Shown here: in pieces, positions 17,001 to 24,611 of the stretch
Numbering within the stretch: position 1 is the first letter of the stretch
How the letters are laid out: the number at the start of each line of letters is the position of its first letter
Assembly: GCF_009760925.1 (NCBI RefSeq)
Contig: NZ_VRLV01000005.1
Coordinates: forward strand, 1-64,000
DNA from: Nonomuraea typhae
Lineage (GTDB): Bacteria; Actinomycetota; Actinomycetes; Streptosporangiales; Streptosporangiaceae
Reading direction: 5' to 3'
Length of the DNA stretch: 64,000 bases
The notes under the pieces: model-generated
The model's database searches: none
What the model saw: only the letters and a program-made list of their open reading frames with translations
What the model was told of the DNA's origin: nothing
Translations under genes and position numbers: made by a program

Positions 17001-17280
17001 TGCCGACTGGGCGGTGGGGCTGCGTGAGCAGGCCAGGCTCGCCTATGTGCAGGCGGCGGCGCGGCTGGCCGCGGCGCGGGCGGGGGAGGGACGCCACCAC
17101 GAGGCGGCCCGCTACTGGCTGCGGCTGCTGGAGCGGGACGGCTACGACGAGCGCGCCCACCTGGGGCTGATCCGCGCGCTCGACCAGGCGGGCCGGCGCG
17201 GCGACGCCCGGCGGCGCTACCACGTCTACGCCGAGCGGATGCGTGAGCTGGAGGTCGAGCCCGCGCCGTTCCCCACCTGA
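14077..17280 (+). CDS. large ATPase-TPR regulator with C-terminal BTAD/SARP-type domain
   Basis: About 1067 residues from GTG 14077. The N-terminus has a MalT-like NTPase with a degenerate Walker A (LVAATGYGKSIAL) and Walker B-like LVVVLDGLDVI. A long helical-repeat region (TPR-like, ~residues 370-800) follows. From ~829 a winged helix of the OmpR/SARP type (VETMGSFRVLRG, WQSRKARDLLKILVSRRGKA, LVEILWPE) leads into a bacterial transcriptional activation domain to the end. SARPs usually carry these domains N-terminally; here they are last. Such proteins activate secondary-metabolite or developmental genes. Two further genes follow on the same strand: a 50-residue ORF and a LAL regulator. Confidence 0.82.
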   Translation: MERGWVRPRPALDRRLDGALTHRLTTLVAATGYGKSIALAGWSEAVGGVLHRFGPGDRDLPALSAAVLAGIAARVPDLPAELLAAADAPLGPDADEPARAAALAGALAEALRLRLRRALVVVLDGLDVIADAPGPVRFVETLVRAAPRHLHVVTASRAPLPFPTARLRQDLEVLAFDATDLALSAEESAAWARERLGTAGAAIAPELHAASGGWPAAVRAALEAMARAEPAEWPAIASGLAATSDTLERLTLDALRDLPPPMRALLRAATVLPVLTAELAATLGSPPDTLAALTSRGLFLEAAEASAAGGGHRLTTTSRHVLTRHAPLDRHEAHDTAAVAARWYVEHDQPEQALRAAVATRHPDLAQALLAAHGSRLAERGDDVLAALALLPEEHRERPAMVRLAGIAEQNRGDWRRARELLARAADSAAFDSFLARRLGFIDHLRGDLDAAMAMYLRGAEHGSPPADAAICTASAASVLWLRGDRTACAELADRALDAAAALGDPGALAAANTVLGMVAALDGERRANDAYYLRALEYAERAGDILQLIRIRSNRASRHIDEADYHGALGDVEIAGRLADLVAFAPWAALTVSNRAKALIGLGRLEEAAVDAADAVARWEAMGSRIGYGLLQLARIQTLRGEHGAAVSTYRRIQEDAERSRDLQALGIALPELAELLAAEDPEEAARLAARALKRSEGIAAVSARLAAARVALTAGRAEAARALLDELEPIAAERRHHTGLATAAELRAELDKDPDLADEAVRRWGALGDPIGQARAELVRASLADPAVGAEVAARVAERMHGIGCRVLDDRVEALLARVAPAAGARVTVETMGSFRVLRGAVPVPRTAWQSRKARDLLKILVSRRGKAISRERLVEILWPEQENEAVGLKRLNVMVSTLRAVLDPGHEVETVVSDEGALRLDLENVDVDVERFFDLAGAAVRLEQAGRGGEALARWKAAEAAYGGEFCEEDPYADWAVGLREQARLAYVQAAARLAAARAGEGRHHEAARYWLRLLERDGYDERAHLGLIRALDQAGRRGDARRRYHVYAERMRELEVEPAPFPT

Positions 17281-17315
17281 ACCAGACCTGAACCGGCGCG
17301 GGGGATCGTGCGGGC

Positions 17316-17468
17316 ATGAGAACGGTCATCGTACGCCTGGTGGAGCCCGAACAGTCCGGTGGGGAACTGCGTGGGTTGCTCGAAGAGGTGGGGCGCGAGC
17401 CGGTGCCGTTCAGCGGGACCGAAGCGGTGCTCGCCCTTCTGCTGGCCGCGGCGGGGCTGAAGACCTGA
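17316..17468 (+). CDS. small conserved-looking protein, 50 aa
   Basis: The ATG 17316 frame encodes MRTVIVRLVEPEQSGGEL, then GLLEEVGREPVPFSGTEAV and a short hydrophobic Leu/Ala tail. It lies 35 bp after the BTAD gene and 51 bp before the LAL gene, in the same direction. Composition and codon choice (G/C third positions) look genuine. I recognise no family. It could be a regulatory peptide working with either large ATPase or simply a small cytoplasmic protein. Confidence 0.55.
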   Translation: MRTVIVRLVEPEQSGGELRGLLEEVGREPVPFSGTEAVLALLLAAAGLKT

Positions 17469-17519
17469 ACCTCCCGCGAACCGGGATCCCGACGATGAGA
17501 TCCGGGAGGAGGGGCTGCG

Positions 17520-20081
17520 ATGAGCAACCGATGGCCTTTTGTCGGACGGGAGGGGCCGCTGGCCGCGGTCCACCGAGCGCTGCGATCCTGCGCGGGGGCG
17601 ATGATCGCGGGCGAGGCGGGCGTGGGCAAGAGCAGGCTGGCCGTGGAGGCGGTGGCCAGGCTGACGGGGTATCGCGTGGTCAGGGCGCTGGGCACGGAAA
17701 CTGCGGCGATGATCCCGTTCGGGGCGTTCGCCCATGTGCTGGGCGGGCCGCCGGACGGCGGCGAGAACCTGCTGCACTGGGCCGCCCGGCATCTGAAGGC
17801 GCGGGCGGGACGGGCGCCGCTGCTGGTCAGCGTGGACGACGCGCACCGGCTGGACGCCGCCTCCGCCGCCCTGCTGCACTACCTGGCCACCCGGGGCGAG
17901 GCGGCGCTGCTGGTCACCGTGCGCACCGGCGAGCCGGTGCCGGAGCCGGTCGCCGCCCTGTGGAAAGAGGAACTGGTCACCAGGATCGAGCTGCCGCCGC
18001 TGACCCGCGACGAGGTCGGCCGGACGCTGGCCGGCGCGCTGCGCGGCGAGGTGGCGCCCGAGACCGTGCGCCGCCTGGCGGGGGTGAGCGAGGGCAACGT
18101 GCTCTACCTGCGCGAGCTGGTGCACGCCGGGCAGGACGCCGGCTCCCTGGCCGAGGAGGGCGGCCGGTGGCGCTGGCGGGGTGAGCTGTCCATGACCACC
18201 CGCCTGCGCGAGCTGGTCAGCGAACGCATCGGCCACCTGGACCCCGGCGAGCGCGAGGTGCTGGAGCTGGTGGCGTTCGGCGAGCCACTCCGCCTCGACC
18301 TGCTGGTCTCGATGGCCGCGCCGCCGGCGGTGGAGCGGGTGGAGGACCGGGGGCTGATCGTCGCCGACGGCCGGGACATGCGGCTCGGCCATCCGCTGTA
18401 CGGGGAGGTGGTGCGCGGGCGCTGCCGTACGCTCAGGGCCCGGCGCAGGCTGCGCACGCTGGCGGAGTCGCTGGAGGCCGGCGGGCTGCGCGGGCGTGAG
18501 GACGTGCTGCGCGCGGCCGTGTGGCGGCTCGACAGCGGCTCGCCCGCCGACCCGCGCATGCTGCTGGTCGCCGCCCGCCTGGCCTGGGGACGGCAGGACC
18601 CGCACCTGGCCGCGCGGCTCGGCCGGGCGGCGGTCGAGGCGGGCGCGGGCATCGAGGCGGTCGCGCTGCTCGGCCAGGTGCTGACCATCCTGGGTGACAC
18701 CGGCGGCGCGCAGGAGATGCTCCGCCGGCAGAGGGAGCGGGGCGTCACCGACGCCGAACGCGCCCAGCACGCGCTCGCCCTCGGGGTGAACCTGCTGTGG
18801 TCGGGCGAGAGCGCGGAGGCGGGCCGCGTCTTCGAAGGCGCCGCGGGAAGGCTGACCGACCCCGCCTGGCGCCAGGAACTGCTCGTCTACCGGGGCGTCG
18901 TGGACTTCTTCACCGGCCGTCTCGACGCCGCCGCGCGCACCCTGGCCAGGGCCAGGGCGCTGGCGCCCGAGCTGGCCGTGCGCAGCGGCCACGCCGCCGC
19001 GCTGGAGTCCTGGGTGCAGGCCCACACGGGCCGCGGGACCGCGTGCGTCGCCGTTGTGGAACGTGCCATGTCCGATGCCGACGCCTGGCGCGACCAGGCG
19101 CCGCACGCGCTGCCGGTCATGCTGGACGCGCGCTGCGCCGCCCACCTGTTCGCCGGGGACCTGGCCGAGGCCGCCCGCGTGGCCGTCCAGGGCATGGAAC
19201 TGGCCGCCCCCGACCTGTCGGTCGGCGGATTCGGCGCCTACCGCGCGCAGGTCAGCCGCCTGCGTGGCGACGTGGCCGCCGCCGTGCGCTGGTGCCGCGA
19301 CGACGTGGTACGGCTGCGCGCCCGCTCGCCGTACCTGGGCCGGTGCCTGGCCGAGCTGGCCCACTCCTCGGCGCTGCTCGGCGACCTGGACACCGCCAGG
19401 AAGGCGCTGGCCGAGGCCGAGGAACTGGCCGGCCGCTGGGCCTACACCCTCCAGCCGGTGCTCCTGGCCAAGGCGTGGCTGGTGGCCGCCGAGGGCGACC
19501 TGGACGGCGCCGTCCACGCCGCCCTGGCCGCCGCGGGCCCCTACCCGGGCTACCGCATGCTCGCCCTGCACGACGTCGTACGGCTGGGCGCGGCCGGCCG
19601 GGTGAGCGAGCGTCTGACGGAGCTGGCCGGGCGCATGGAGGGGCCGTTCGCCCAGATCTGCGCCCGGCACGCGCGGGCCGCGGCCGCGATGGACCCGCCG
19701 GCCCTGCGCGCGGTGGCGGCGGAGTTCGAGGCGCTGGGCATGGTGGTGTACGCGGCCGAGGCCGCCGCGCAGGAGGCCGCCGCCTATCACCGGCTCGGCA
19801 GGGGCAGCGCCGCCAGGGGGGCGAGGACCCGGGCCTGGGCGCTGGCCCGCCGCTGCCCGGGCGTCACCACCCCGGCGCTGGTGGAGCTGGCCACGCCCGA
19901 GCTGACCCCGCGCCAGCGGGAGATCGTCCAGCTCGCCGCGGCCGGGCTGACGAACCGGGAGATCGCCGACCGGCTGACCCTGTCCATGCGGACGGCGGCC
20001 AACCACCTTCAGGCGGTCTACGACAAGCTGGGCGTCAACGATCGCGGAGAGGTGGCCCGGCTGCTGGGAACGTCTTTCTAG
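17520..20081 (+). CDS. LuxR-family ATPase regulator (LAL type)
   Basis: This 853-residue protein begins WPFVGREGPLAAVHRAL and has a good Walker A, GEAGVGKSRLAV, and Walker B LLVSVDDAHRLD, so an AAA/STAND ATPase. A long helical-repeat middle follows. The C-terminus is a LuxR-type HTH: LTPRQREIVQLAAAGLTNRE and IADRLTLSMRTAANHLQAVY. LAL regulators activate polyketide and sugar-use genes in actinomycetes; the ligand is unknown. ATG 17520 is preceded by GGGAGGAGGGG. The stop overlaps the stop of the converging small gene at 20078. Confidence 0.88.
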   Translation: MSNRWPFVGREGPLAAVHRALRSCAGAMIAGEAGVGKSRLAVEAVARLTGYRVVRALGTETAAMIPFGAFAHVLGGPPDGGENLLHWAARHLKARAGRAPLLVSVDDAHRLDAASAALLHYLATRGEAALLVTVRTGEPVPEPVAALWKEELVTRIELPPLTRDEVGRTLAGALRGEVAPETVRRLAGVSEGNVLYLRELVHAGQDAGSLAEEGGRWRWRGELSMTTRLRELVSERIGHLDPGEREVLELVAFGEPLRLDLLVSMAAPPAVERVEDRGLIVADGRDMRLGHPLYGEVVRGRCRTLRARRRLRTLAESLEAGGLRGREDVLRAAVWRLDSGSPADPRMLLVAARLAWGRQDPHLAARLGRAAVEAGAGIEAVALLGQVLTILGDTGGAQEMLRRQRERGVTDAERAQHALALGVNLLWSGESAEAGRVFEGAAGRLTDPAWRQELLVYRGVVDFFTGRLDAAARTLARARALAPELAVRSGHAAALESWVQAHTGRGTACVAVVERAMSDADAWRDQAPHALPVMLDARCAAHLFAGDLAEAARVAVQGMELAAPDLSVGGFGAYRAQVSRLRGDVAAAVRWCRDDVVRLRARSPYLGRCLAELAHSSALLGDLDTARKALAEAEELAGRWAYTLQPVLLAKAWLVAAEGDLDGAVHAALAAAGPYPGYRMLALHDVVRLGAAGRVSERLTELAGRMEGPFAQICARHARAAAAMDPPALRAVAAEFEALGMVVYAAEAAAQEAAAYHRLGRGSAARGARTRAWALARRCPGVTTPALVELATPELTPRQREIVQLAAAGLTNREIADRLTLSMRTAANHLQAVYDKLGVNDRGEVARLLGTSF

Positions 20082-20293
20082 GCCCCTACCGTGACCGTTT
20101 CGAGGGGGTTCAGCTGGACCCGCGACCCGCGGTGGATCCGCATCCGGAGGATGCTGGTCATGCCCCAGCGCGGGGCGCCCTCGGTGAAGGGCACGTCGTG
20201 GGTGGCGTGGCCGGCGAGCAGCGCGGCACGGCCTTCTGCCGAGAACGCGGCGTAGTCGGCGGCGAGCTCGGCCGGGCTCCGCGCCGGCGTCAT
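20078..20293 (-). pseudogene. truncated small protein coupled to TetR, RNA-ligase-like N-terminus
   Basis: The 71-residue frame starts at ATG 20293, overlapping the TetR stop (ATGA). Its first ~48 residues (SPAELAADYAAFSAEGRAAL, then DVPFTEGAPRWGMTSILR) recall, from memory, the start of 2'-5' RNA ligase-like proteins of actinomycetes. It then switches to an unrelated short tail (…GSRVQLNPLETVTVGA). I think this is a 3'-truncated gene, but it could be a genuine small protein. Its function is unassigned. Confidence 0.4.
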
Positions 20294-20910
20294 GCCCTGA
20301 TCGCGTAGGAGCCGAAGGAGGGCTCCAGGAGGTCGAAGGCGAGCGTGCCCGCCTCGGCCAGGGCGCGGGCGATCTCGTCGGGGTCCTGGCCGTCGAGGAC
20401 CCTGGCCAGCGTCTCGTCGAACAGCAGCCGGTGCGCCGCCCCCAGCTGGGCGGCGACCAGGCGGGGCGGCAGGCCGGGCCCGGTCTCCGCGGCGAGCTGG
20501 GCGGCCAGGGCGGCCTCGCGCTCGTCGTGGAACTCGCGCAGCCGCGCCACCAGGGCCGGGCTGCCGGTGATCATGCGGGCGAACTCCACCGGCGCGAAGC
20601 CGATGACCGGGTCCTTGCGGGCCACGGCGGCCAGGAACGCCTCCTTCAGGGCCGCCAGCGCGGACCGGCCCGAGGGCCGCTCGGCGACGGTGCGGGCCAG
20701 GCCGCCGACGAACGCGTCGCTCAGGTCGAGCGCGAGATCCTCCTTGCGCGGGAAGTAGTTGGTTACGGTCATCTTGGCCACCTGGGCGGCGGCGGCGACG
20801 TCGGCGATGGTCACCTTGTCGTAGCCGCGTTCCAGGAAGAGCCTGGTCGCCTGGTGGGAGATGTTCTCCCTGGTCTGCTGCTTCTTCATGGCGCGGAGCC
20901 CTGCGGTCAT
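20290..20910 (-). CDS. TetR/AcrR-family regulator
   Basis: About 206 residues. The N-terminal HTH is canonical: KKQQTRENISHQATRLFLER, DKVTIADVAAAAQVAKMTVT, NYFPRKEDLALDL. The all-helical C-terminus has no recognisable ligand motif. Starts at 20910 (MTAGLRAMKK) or 20889 (MKKQQT) are possible. It is divergent from an MBL-fold hydrolase gene, and the 90-bp gap contains two direct 12-bp repeats that are likely its operator, so it probably represses itself and the hydrolase. Confidence 0.88.
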   Translation of the reverse strand: MTAGLRAMKKQQTRENISHQATRLFLERGYDKVTIADVAAAAQVAKMTVTNYFPRKEDLALDLSDAFVGGLARTVAERPSGRSALAALKEAFLAAVARKDPVIGFAPVEFARMITGSPALVARLREFHDEREAALAAQLAAETGPGLPPRLVAAQLGAAHRLLFDETLARVLDGQDPDEIARALAEAGTLAFDLLEPSFGSYAIRA

Positions 20911-20929
20911 ACCGCCATATTGGCATGAC

Positions 20930-20958
20930 CGACTTAAGTTTGTCATCGACCTAAGTTT
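20930..20958. promoter_or_regulatory. direct-repeat operator between tetR-like gene and MBL gene
   Basis: CGACTTAAGTTT (20930-20941) and CGACCTAAGTTT (20947-20958) are direct repeats spaced 17 bp start to start, in an AT-rich patch of the divergent promoter region. They are a good candidate TetR-family binding site. Confidence 0.5.
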
Positions 20959-20998
20959 ATCGGCCGGCCTCCCTGATCGGATGCGGGACGATAGGACG

Positions 20999-21793
20999 AT
21001 GAACGAGCCGTGGCAGGAGGTCGGCGACCGCGTCTACGTGCGCCGGCACGCATCGGTGGACCTCAACGTGGGCCTGGTCGTCGGCGACGGGCACTGCCTG
21101 GTGTTCGACACCCGCATGTCGCACCGGGAGGGTTCCGAGCTGATCGACGCCGTGCGCCGCGTCACCCCCGACCCGTGGACCGTGGTCAACAGCCATGCCC
21201 ACTGGGACCACTTCTTCGGCAACGCGATGTTCCTCCCGGCCGAGATCTGGGCCCACACCAGGTGCGCCGAGCAGATCCGGGAGAGCGGCGAACGACAGCG
21301 GGACAGCGTCCTGGGCTTCGTCGGCGAGGACCGCCGGGAGGAGGTCGAGGAGGTCGATCTGGTCGTGCCCGACCACACCTTCGCCGACCGGGCCACGCTC
21401 GACATCGGCGGCCGTGCCGTACATCTGCGGTTTTTCGGGCGGGGGCACACGGACAACGACGTCGTCCTGCACGTGCCGGACGCCGGGGTGATCTTCGCGG
21501 GGGACCTGGTCGAGGAGGGCGCGCCGCCGGCCTTCGGCGACTCCTATCCGCTGGACTGGCCGGCGACGATGGCCGCGGTCCTGGGCGAGCTGCCGGATCC
21601 GGTGATCGTGCCCGGCCACGGCGCGGTCGTGGACCGCGCGTTCGCGCGGGCGCAGCAGGCCGAGCTGGCCGAGGTCGCGAACCTCGCCCGCCGCGCCCAC
21701 GCCGAGGGCCTGCGCGACCTGATCGGCAAGTTCCCCTACCCCGAGGACGTGGCGCGCGCCGCGATCGAGCGCGCGTTCCTGCAGCTCGACTGA
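20999..21793 (+). CDS. MBL-fold metallo-hydrolase
   Basis: This 264-residue protein has the metallo-beta-lactamase fold signature HAHWDH (VVNSHAHWDHFFGN) for two metal ions, then GRGHTDNDVVLHVP (third His site), IFAGDLVEEGAP (bridging Asp) and VIVPGHGAVVD (last His). It belongs to the broad group including glyoxalase II-like and lactonase-like hydrolases; no signal peptide is seen, so it is cytoplasmic. ATG 20999 is selected because the N-terminus (EPWQEVGDRVYVRRH) matches the usual start. It is divergent from the TetR gene that likely controls it. Confidence 0.88.
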   Translation: MNEPWQEVGDRVYVRRHASVDLNVGLVVGDGHCLVFDTRMSHREGSELIDAVRRVTPDPWTVVNSHAHWDHFFGNAMFLPAEIWAHTRCAEQIRESGERQRDSVLGFVGEDRREEVEEVDLVVPDHTFADRATLDIGGRAVHLRFFGRGHTDNDVVLHVPDAGVIFAGDLVEEGAPPAFGDSYPLDWPATMAAVLGELPDPVIVPGHGAVVDRAFARAQQAELAEVANLARRAHAEGLRDLIGKFPYPEDVARAAIERAFLQLD

Positions 21794-21825
21794 CCGGTAC
21801 GGCGGGCCTCGCGCAGGCAGGTCGT

Positions 21826-21850
21826 AATAGTGCATAGTGCAATATAGAAG
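21826..21850. promoter_or_regulatory. candidate PadR operator
   Basis: TAATAGTGCATAGTGCAATATA just before the ribosome binding site AGGAGG of the PadR gene contains two TGCA cores with A/T flanks. PadR operators are often of ATAxxTGCAxxTAT type, so autoregulation is likely. Confidence 0.4.
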
Positions 21851-21858
21851 GAGGCAAT

Positions 21859-22455
21859 ATGGCGCGTCGTCCCGATCTGGTGGGCCTGACGGTGCTGGCC
21901 ATGCTCTCGTTGCGTGCCGGCCACCCCTACGAGCTCCACCGGTTCATCGTCGACACGCACAAGGACTACATCTCCGGCCTGCCCAGGAGCCTCTACCACG
22001 CGGTGGACAAACTCGCGAGCGAGGAGCTGATCGTCCCGGTGGAGACCAGCAAGGAGGGCCGGCGCCCCGAGCGGACCGTCTACGAGATCACCGAGGAAGG
22101 CCGCAAGGAGCTGGCCAGCCGGTTGCGCGTCCTCATCGAGACGCCCACCGGCGAACGCCGCACGTTCACCGCCGCCCTCTCGCTGATCGGCTGCCTGCCG
22201 ATGCCCGAGGCGCGGCGCGCCCTCCGCACCCGCACGTCCACGCTCATCGGCCTGATCACCGCGCAGGAAGCCCACATCGAGGCCCTGACCGACAGCGGGC
22301 TGCCCGCGATGCTCATGGTCGAGACCGACTACGAGCGCGCGCTGTACCAGACCGAGCTCGAATGGGTGGAACGGCTGCTCGCCCGCATGGAGAAGGGCGA
22401 GCTGTCCTGGGAGGGGACGGTCACGAGAGACCTGCTGGAGAAAACCCTCGAATAG
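21859..22455 (+). CDS. PadR-family transcriptional regulator
   Basis: This 198-residue protein starts at ATG 21859 after a strong AGGAGG. The winged helix is LVGLTVLAMLSLRAGHPYEL … GLPRSLYHAVDKLASEELIV … RRPERTVYEITEEGRKELA, the standard PadR N-terminal domain. The helical C-terminal domain (TRTSTLIGLITAQEAHIEAL) serves dimerisation and ligand sensing. It is followed after 9 bp by an SRPBCC-like gene, forming a two-gene operon, and probably represses its own promoter through the TGCA repeats upstream. Confidence 0.88.
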   Translation: MARRPDLVGLTVLAMLSLRAGHPYELHRFIVDTHKDYISGLPRSLYHAVDKLASEELIVPVETSKEGRRPERTVYEITEEGRKELASRLRVLIETPTGERRTFTAALSLIGCLPMPEARRALRTRTSTLIGLITAQEAHIEALTDSGLPAMLMVETDYERALYQTELEWVERLLARMEKGELSWEGTVTRDLLEKTLE

Positions 22456-22464
22456 GAGAACGCC

Positions 22465-22857
22465 ATGAAGAAGCTGATCACCGAGGTCGCCGGCGTCGTC
22501 GAAGCGCCCGGCGCCACCGTCTGGGAGGACCTGCTCGCGACCATGCTGCCCGGCGGACGCCGAGAAGGCGGGTTCACCGTGGCGGACTTCCCCGGACACA
22601 CCTCGACCGTCGAGGTCACCGGCCACACCATCGCCTTCCAGGGCGGCTGGTGGTACCGCGGCGAGTGGAGCGTGGAGCCGCATCCGCAGGGCTCGCTGCT
22701 GGTGCACCGCGTGTTCAACGTGGCCGACCGGATGCGCTGGGGCGTCGGCATGGCCAACCGCTTCTTCATCGGCTTCAGGGAGAACACCAGGAAGGGCTTC
22801 GCCGAGAGCCTGGCCCGGGCCGGGCAGCGGCTGGGCTGCGCGACCCGGCTGACCTGA
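22465..22857 (+). CDS. SRPBCC-like protein, PadR-linked
   Basis: A 130-residue cytoplasmic protein. It starts ITEVAGVVEAPGATVWEDLL, followed by strands TSTVEVTGHTIAFQGGWWYR and SLLVHRVFNVADRM and a C-terminal long helix (RENTRKGFAESLARAGQRLG). This order matches the START/SRPBCC hydrophobic-ligand fold. The ligand is unknown. Cotranscription with the PadR gene suggests the protein binds or exports the compound that relieves PadR repression. Confidence 0.6.
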   Translation: MKKLITEVAGVVEAPGATVWEDLLATMLPGGRREGGFTVADFPGHTSTVEVTGHTIAFQGGWWYRGEWSVEPHPQGSLLVHRVFNVADRMRWGVGMANRFFIGFRENTRKGFAESLARAGQRLGCATRLT

Positions 22858-22908
22858 GGGGTGGCGAGCGCGCTCTTCGCCCGCGCGCTCGCCGAGATCG
22901 GGAACCGG

Positions 22909-23295
22909 TCAGGCGAGCCTGATCCGGCCGCCGGAGACCTTGATCTTCTTACGGGGGAGCGCGCGGGGCGCCGGGCCGCGGACGACGGCGCCGGTCGCGA
23001 TGTCGTATTTGCTGCCGTGGCAGGGGCAGTTGATCGTGCCGCCGCTGACACTGGCCACGGTGCAGCCCTGGTGGGTGCACGTGGCGCTGAAGCACCGGAA
23101 GACGTTCTTCTTGGGGCGGGTGATCACGTACTTGCCCTTGACGATCTTGCCGCCGCCGACGCGGATGTCCTTGGTGCGGGCCAGGACAGGCTTGGCGGTC
23201 TCGGCCTCCGCCTCGGCCGGGCGCGGCCACAGGAAGAGCACGGATGCGGCGCCGGTGACGGCGCCGCGGGTGACTAAGGCACGACGGGTGAGCAT
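22909..23295 (-). CDS. Rieske [2Fe-2S] protein with Tat-like leader
   Basis: A 128-residue protein from ATG 23295 (GGAGG 5 bp upstream). It has a twin-arginine-type leader (LTRRALVTRGAVTGAASVLF), then a Rieske domain: cluster ligands C73/H75 in CTHQGC and C90/H93 in CPCHGS, with C78 and C92 in position for the stabilising disulfide. It is exported or membrane-anchored and small, like the arsenite-oxidase-type subunits or the short 'QcrA-like' Rieske proteins of actinomycetes, but no oxidase or cytochrome partner gene is close. It lies 11 bp downstream of the sensor kinase gene on the same strand. Confidence 0.85.
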   Translation of the reverse strand: MLTRRALVTRGAVTGAASVLFLWPRPAEAEAETAKPVLARTKDIRVGGGKIVKGKYVITRPKKNVFRCFSATCTHQGCTVASVSGGTINCPCHGSKYDIATGAVVRGPAPRALPRKKIKVSGGRIRLA

Positions 23296-23306
23296 AGTTG
23301 CCTCCT

Positions 23307-24611
23307 TCAACCATCCACACGTATCGCCATGCCCGCGTGGTTCATGGGGAAGGCGGCGACGAATCCGCCGGCGACCGCGCGCAGCGAGCCGCCGTGCAGG
23401 ACCGCGATGTCCCTGGCGATCGGCAGGCCGAGCCCCGCGCCGCCGCCGTCGCGGGCCCTGGCCTCGTCGAGCCTGGTGAACCGGCCGAACACGGCCTCGC
23501 GGGCGTCCTCGGGGATCCCCGGGCCGTCGTCGTTCACCTCCAGCACCGCCGTCCCGCCCTCACTGCGCACCCGCACCTCGACGGCCGAGGCGGCATGCCG
23601 TACCGCGTTGCTCACCAGGTTCGTCACCAGGCGGCCGACGTGCCCGTGCACGCCCTGGACGACCACGTCCGGCTGGATGTCCAGCTTGAGTGCCACCTCG
23701 GGCCGCCGCTCGACGCGGACCGCCTCCTCGGCCGCCGTCTGGCCGAGGTCCAGGTCGGCGGCCTGCAGCGGTTCGCCGGCGTCGAGCCTGGCCAGGAGCA
23801 GCAGGTCGGCGGCGAGCGTCTGGAGCCGGGCCACGTCGGCCAGCGCCTCCTCGGTCAGCTCGCTGGGCTCGGCCAGCTCCAGCCGGGCGCGCAGGGTCGC
23901 GATCGGGCTGCGCAGCTCGTGGGCGGCGTCGGCGACGAAGCTCTTGTGCCGGTCCACCGCGGTCTCCAGCCGGTCCAAGGTGGCGTTGACCGTGGTGGCC
24001 AGCGCGGCGATCTCGTCTCCCGAACGCGGCACCGGCACCCGCTGGTGCAGGTCGCGGGCGGTGATGTCGGCGACCTTGGCCCGGATCGCGGCCACCGGGC
24101 GCAGCGTGCGGCCGACCGACAGCCAGGTCATCAGGGCCACCACCGCCAGCAACGCCGGCACGCCCGGCAGCAGCACGCTGTTGAGCGTCGTCAGCGCCTC
24201 CTCGGTGGGCAGCAGCGAGGAACGCGCGAAGACCATGCCCTGTCCCGCCTCGGTGGGCACCGCCATGCCGACCACGCTGTAGCCGTCCACGCTCTCCCAC
24301 CGCGCGGTGGTCATGGCCTTTCCGTCCGCGCTGAACATGATGTCGGGGTCGTTGACGGTCAGCGTGGTCGCCAGGGAGGCGGTCGTCTCAGCGGGCACGC
24401 TCGCCGTGTCCTGGAGCCACACCGCCTTCTGGAACGCCGGCGCCACCTCCACCGCCCGCCGGGTGGCGTCGGCGTAGGCGCTGGCCTCCAGGCTGCCGCG
24501 CATCGACTGGGTCAGCACCAGCGCCGTCACGCCCAGGGCCAGCGCGACCACCAGCGTGGCGGCCAGCGTGGCGCGCAGCCGTACCGAGGACAGACGCTCC
24601 GACACGCTCAT
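23307..24611 (-). CDS. sensor histidine kinase (CseC/VanS-like layout)
   Basis: A 434-residue membrane kinase. TM1 lies at ~14-34 and an extracytoplasmic domain of ~115 residues follows. TM2 is in LPGVPALLAVVALMTWLSV and a HAMP linker follows (RTLRPVAAIRAKVADIT). The H-box is SFVADAAHELRSPIATLRAR (phospho-acceptor His), the N-box NLVSNAVRHA, then G1 NDDGPGIPEDA and G2 GAGLGLPIARDIA. It overlaps the response-regulator stop by an ATGA. The nearest candidate output genes are the Rieske protein downstream and the secreted protein divergent from the regulator. Confidence 0.88.
   Translation of the reverse strand: MSVSERLSSVRLRATLAATLVVALALGVTALVLTQSMRGSLEASAYADATRRAVEVAPAFQKAVWLQDTASVPAETTASLATTLTVNDPDIMFSADGKAMTTARWESVDGYSVVGMAVPTEAGQGMVFARSSLLPTEEALTTLNSVLLPGVPALLAVVALMTWLSVGRTLRPVAAIRAKVADITARDLHQRVPVPRSGDEIAALATTVNATLDRLETAVDRHKSFVADAAHELRSPIATLRARLELAEPSELTEEALADVARLQTLAADLLLLARLDAGEPLQAADLDLGQTAAEEAVRVERRPEVALKLDIQPDVVVQGVHGHVGRLVTNLVSNAVRHAASAVEVRVRSEGGTAVLEVNDDGPGIPEDAREAVFGRFTRLDEARARDGGGAGLGLPIARDIAVLHGGSLRAVAGGFVAAFPMNHAGMAIRVDG

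Noticed and set aside
14646..17223. Large opposite-strand and alternate frames over the BTAD regulator
   Set aside because: High GC creates long empty frames; they have biased composition (Arg, Gly, Gln, His) and no motif.
17226..20006. 926-codon minus-strand frame opposite the LAL gene
   Set aside because: Antisense of a well-supported LuxR/LAL protein, with His/Gln/Arg-rich content typical of shadow frames.
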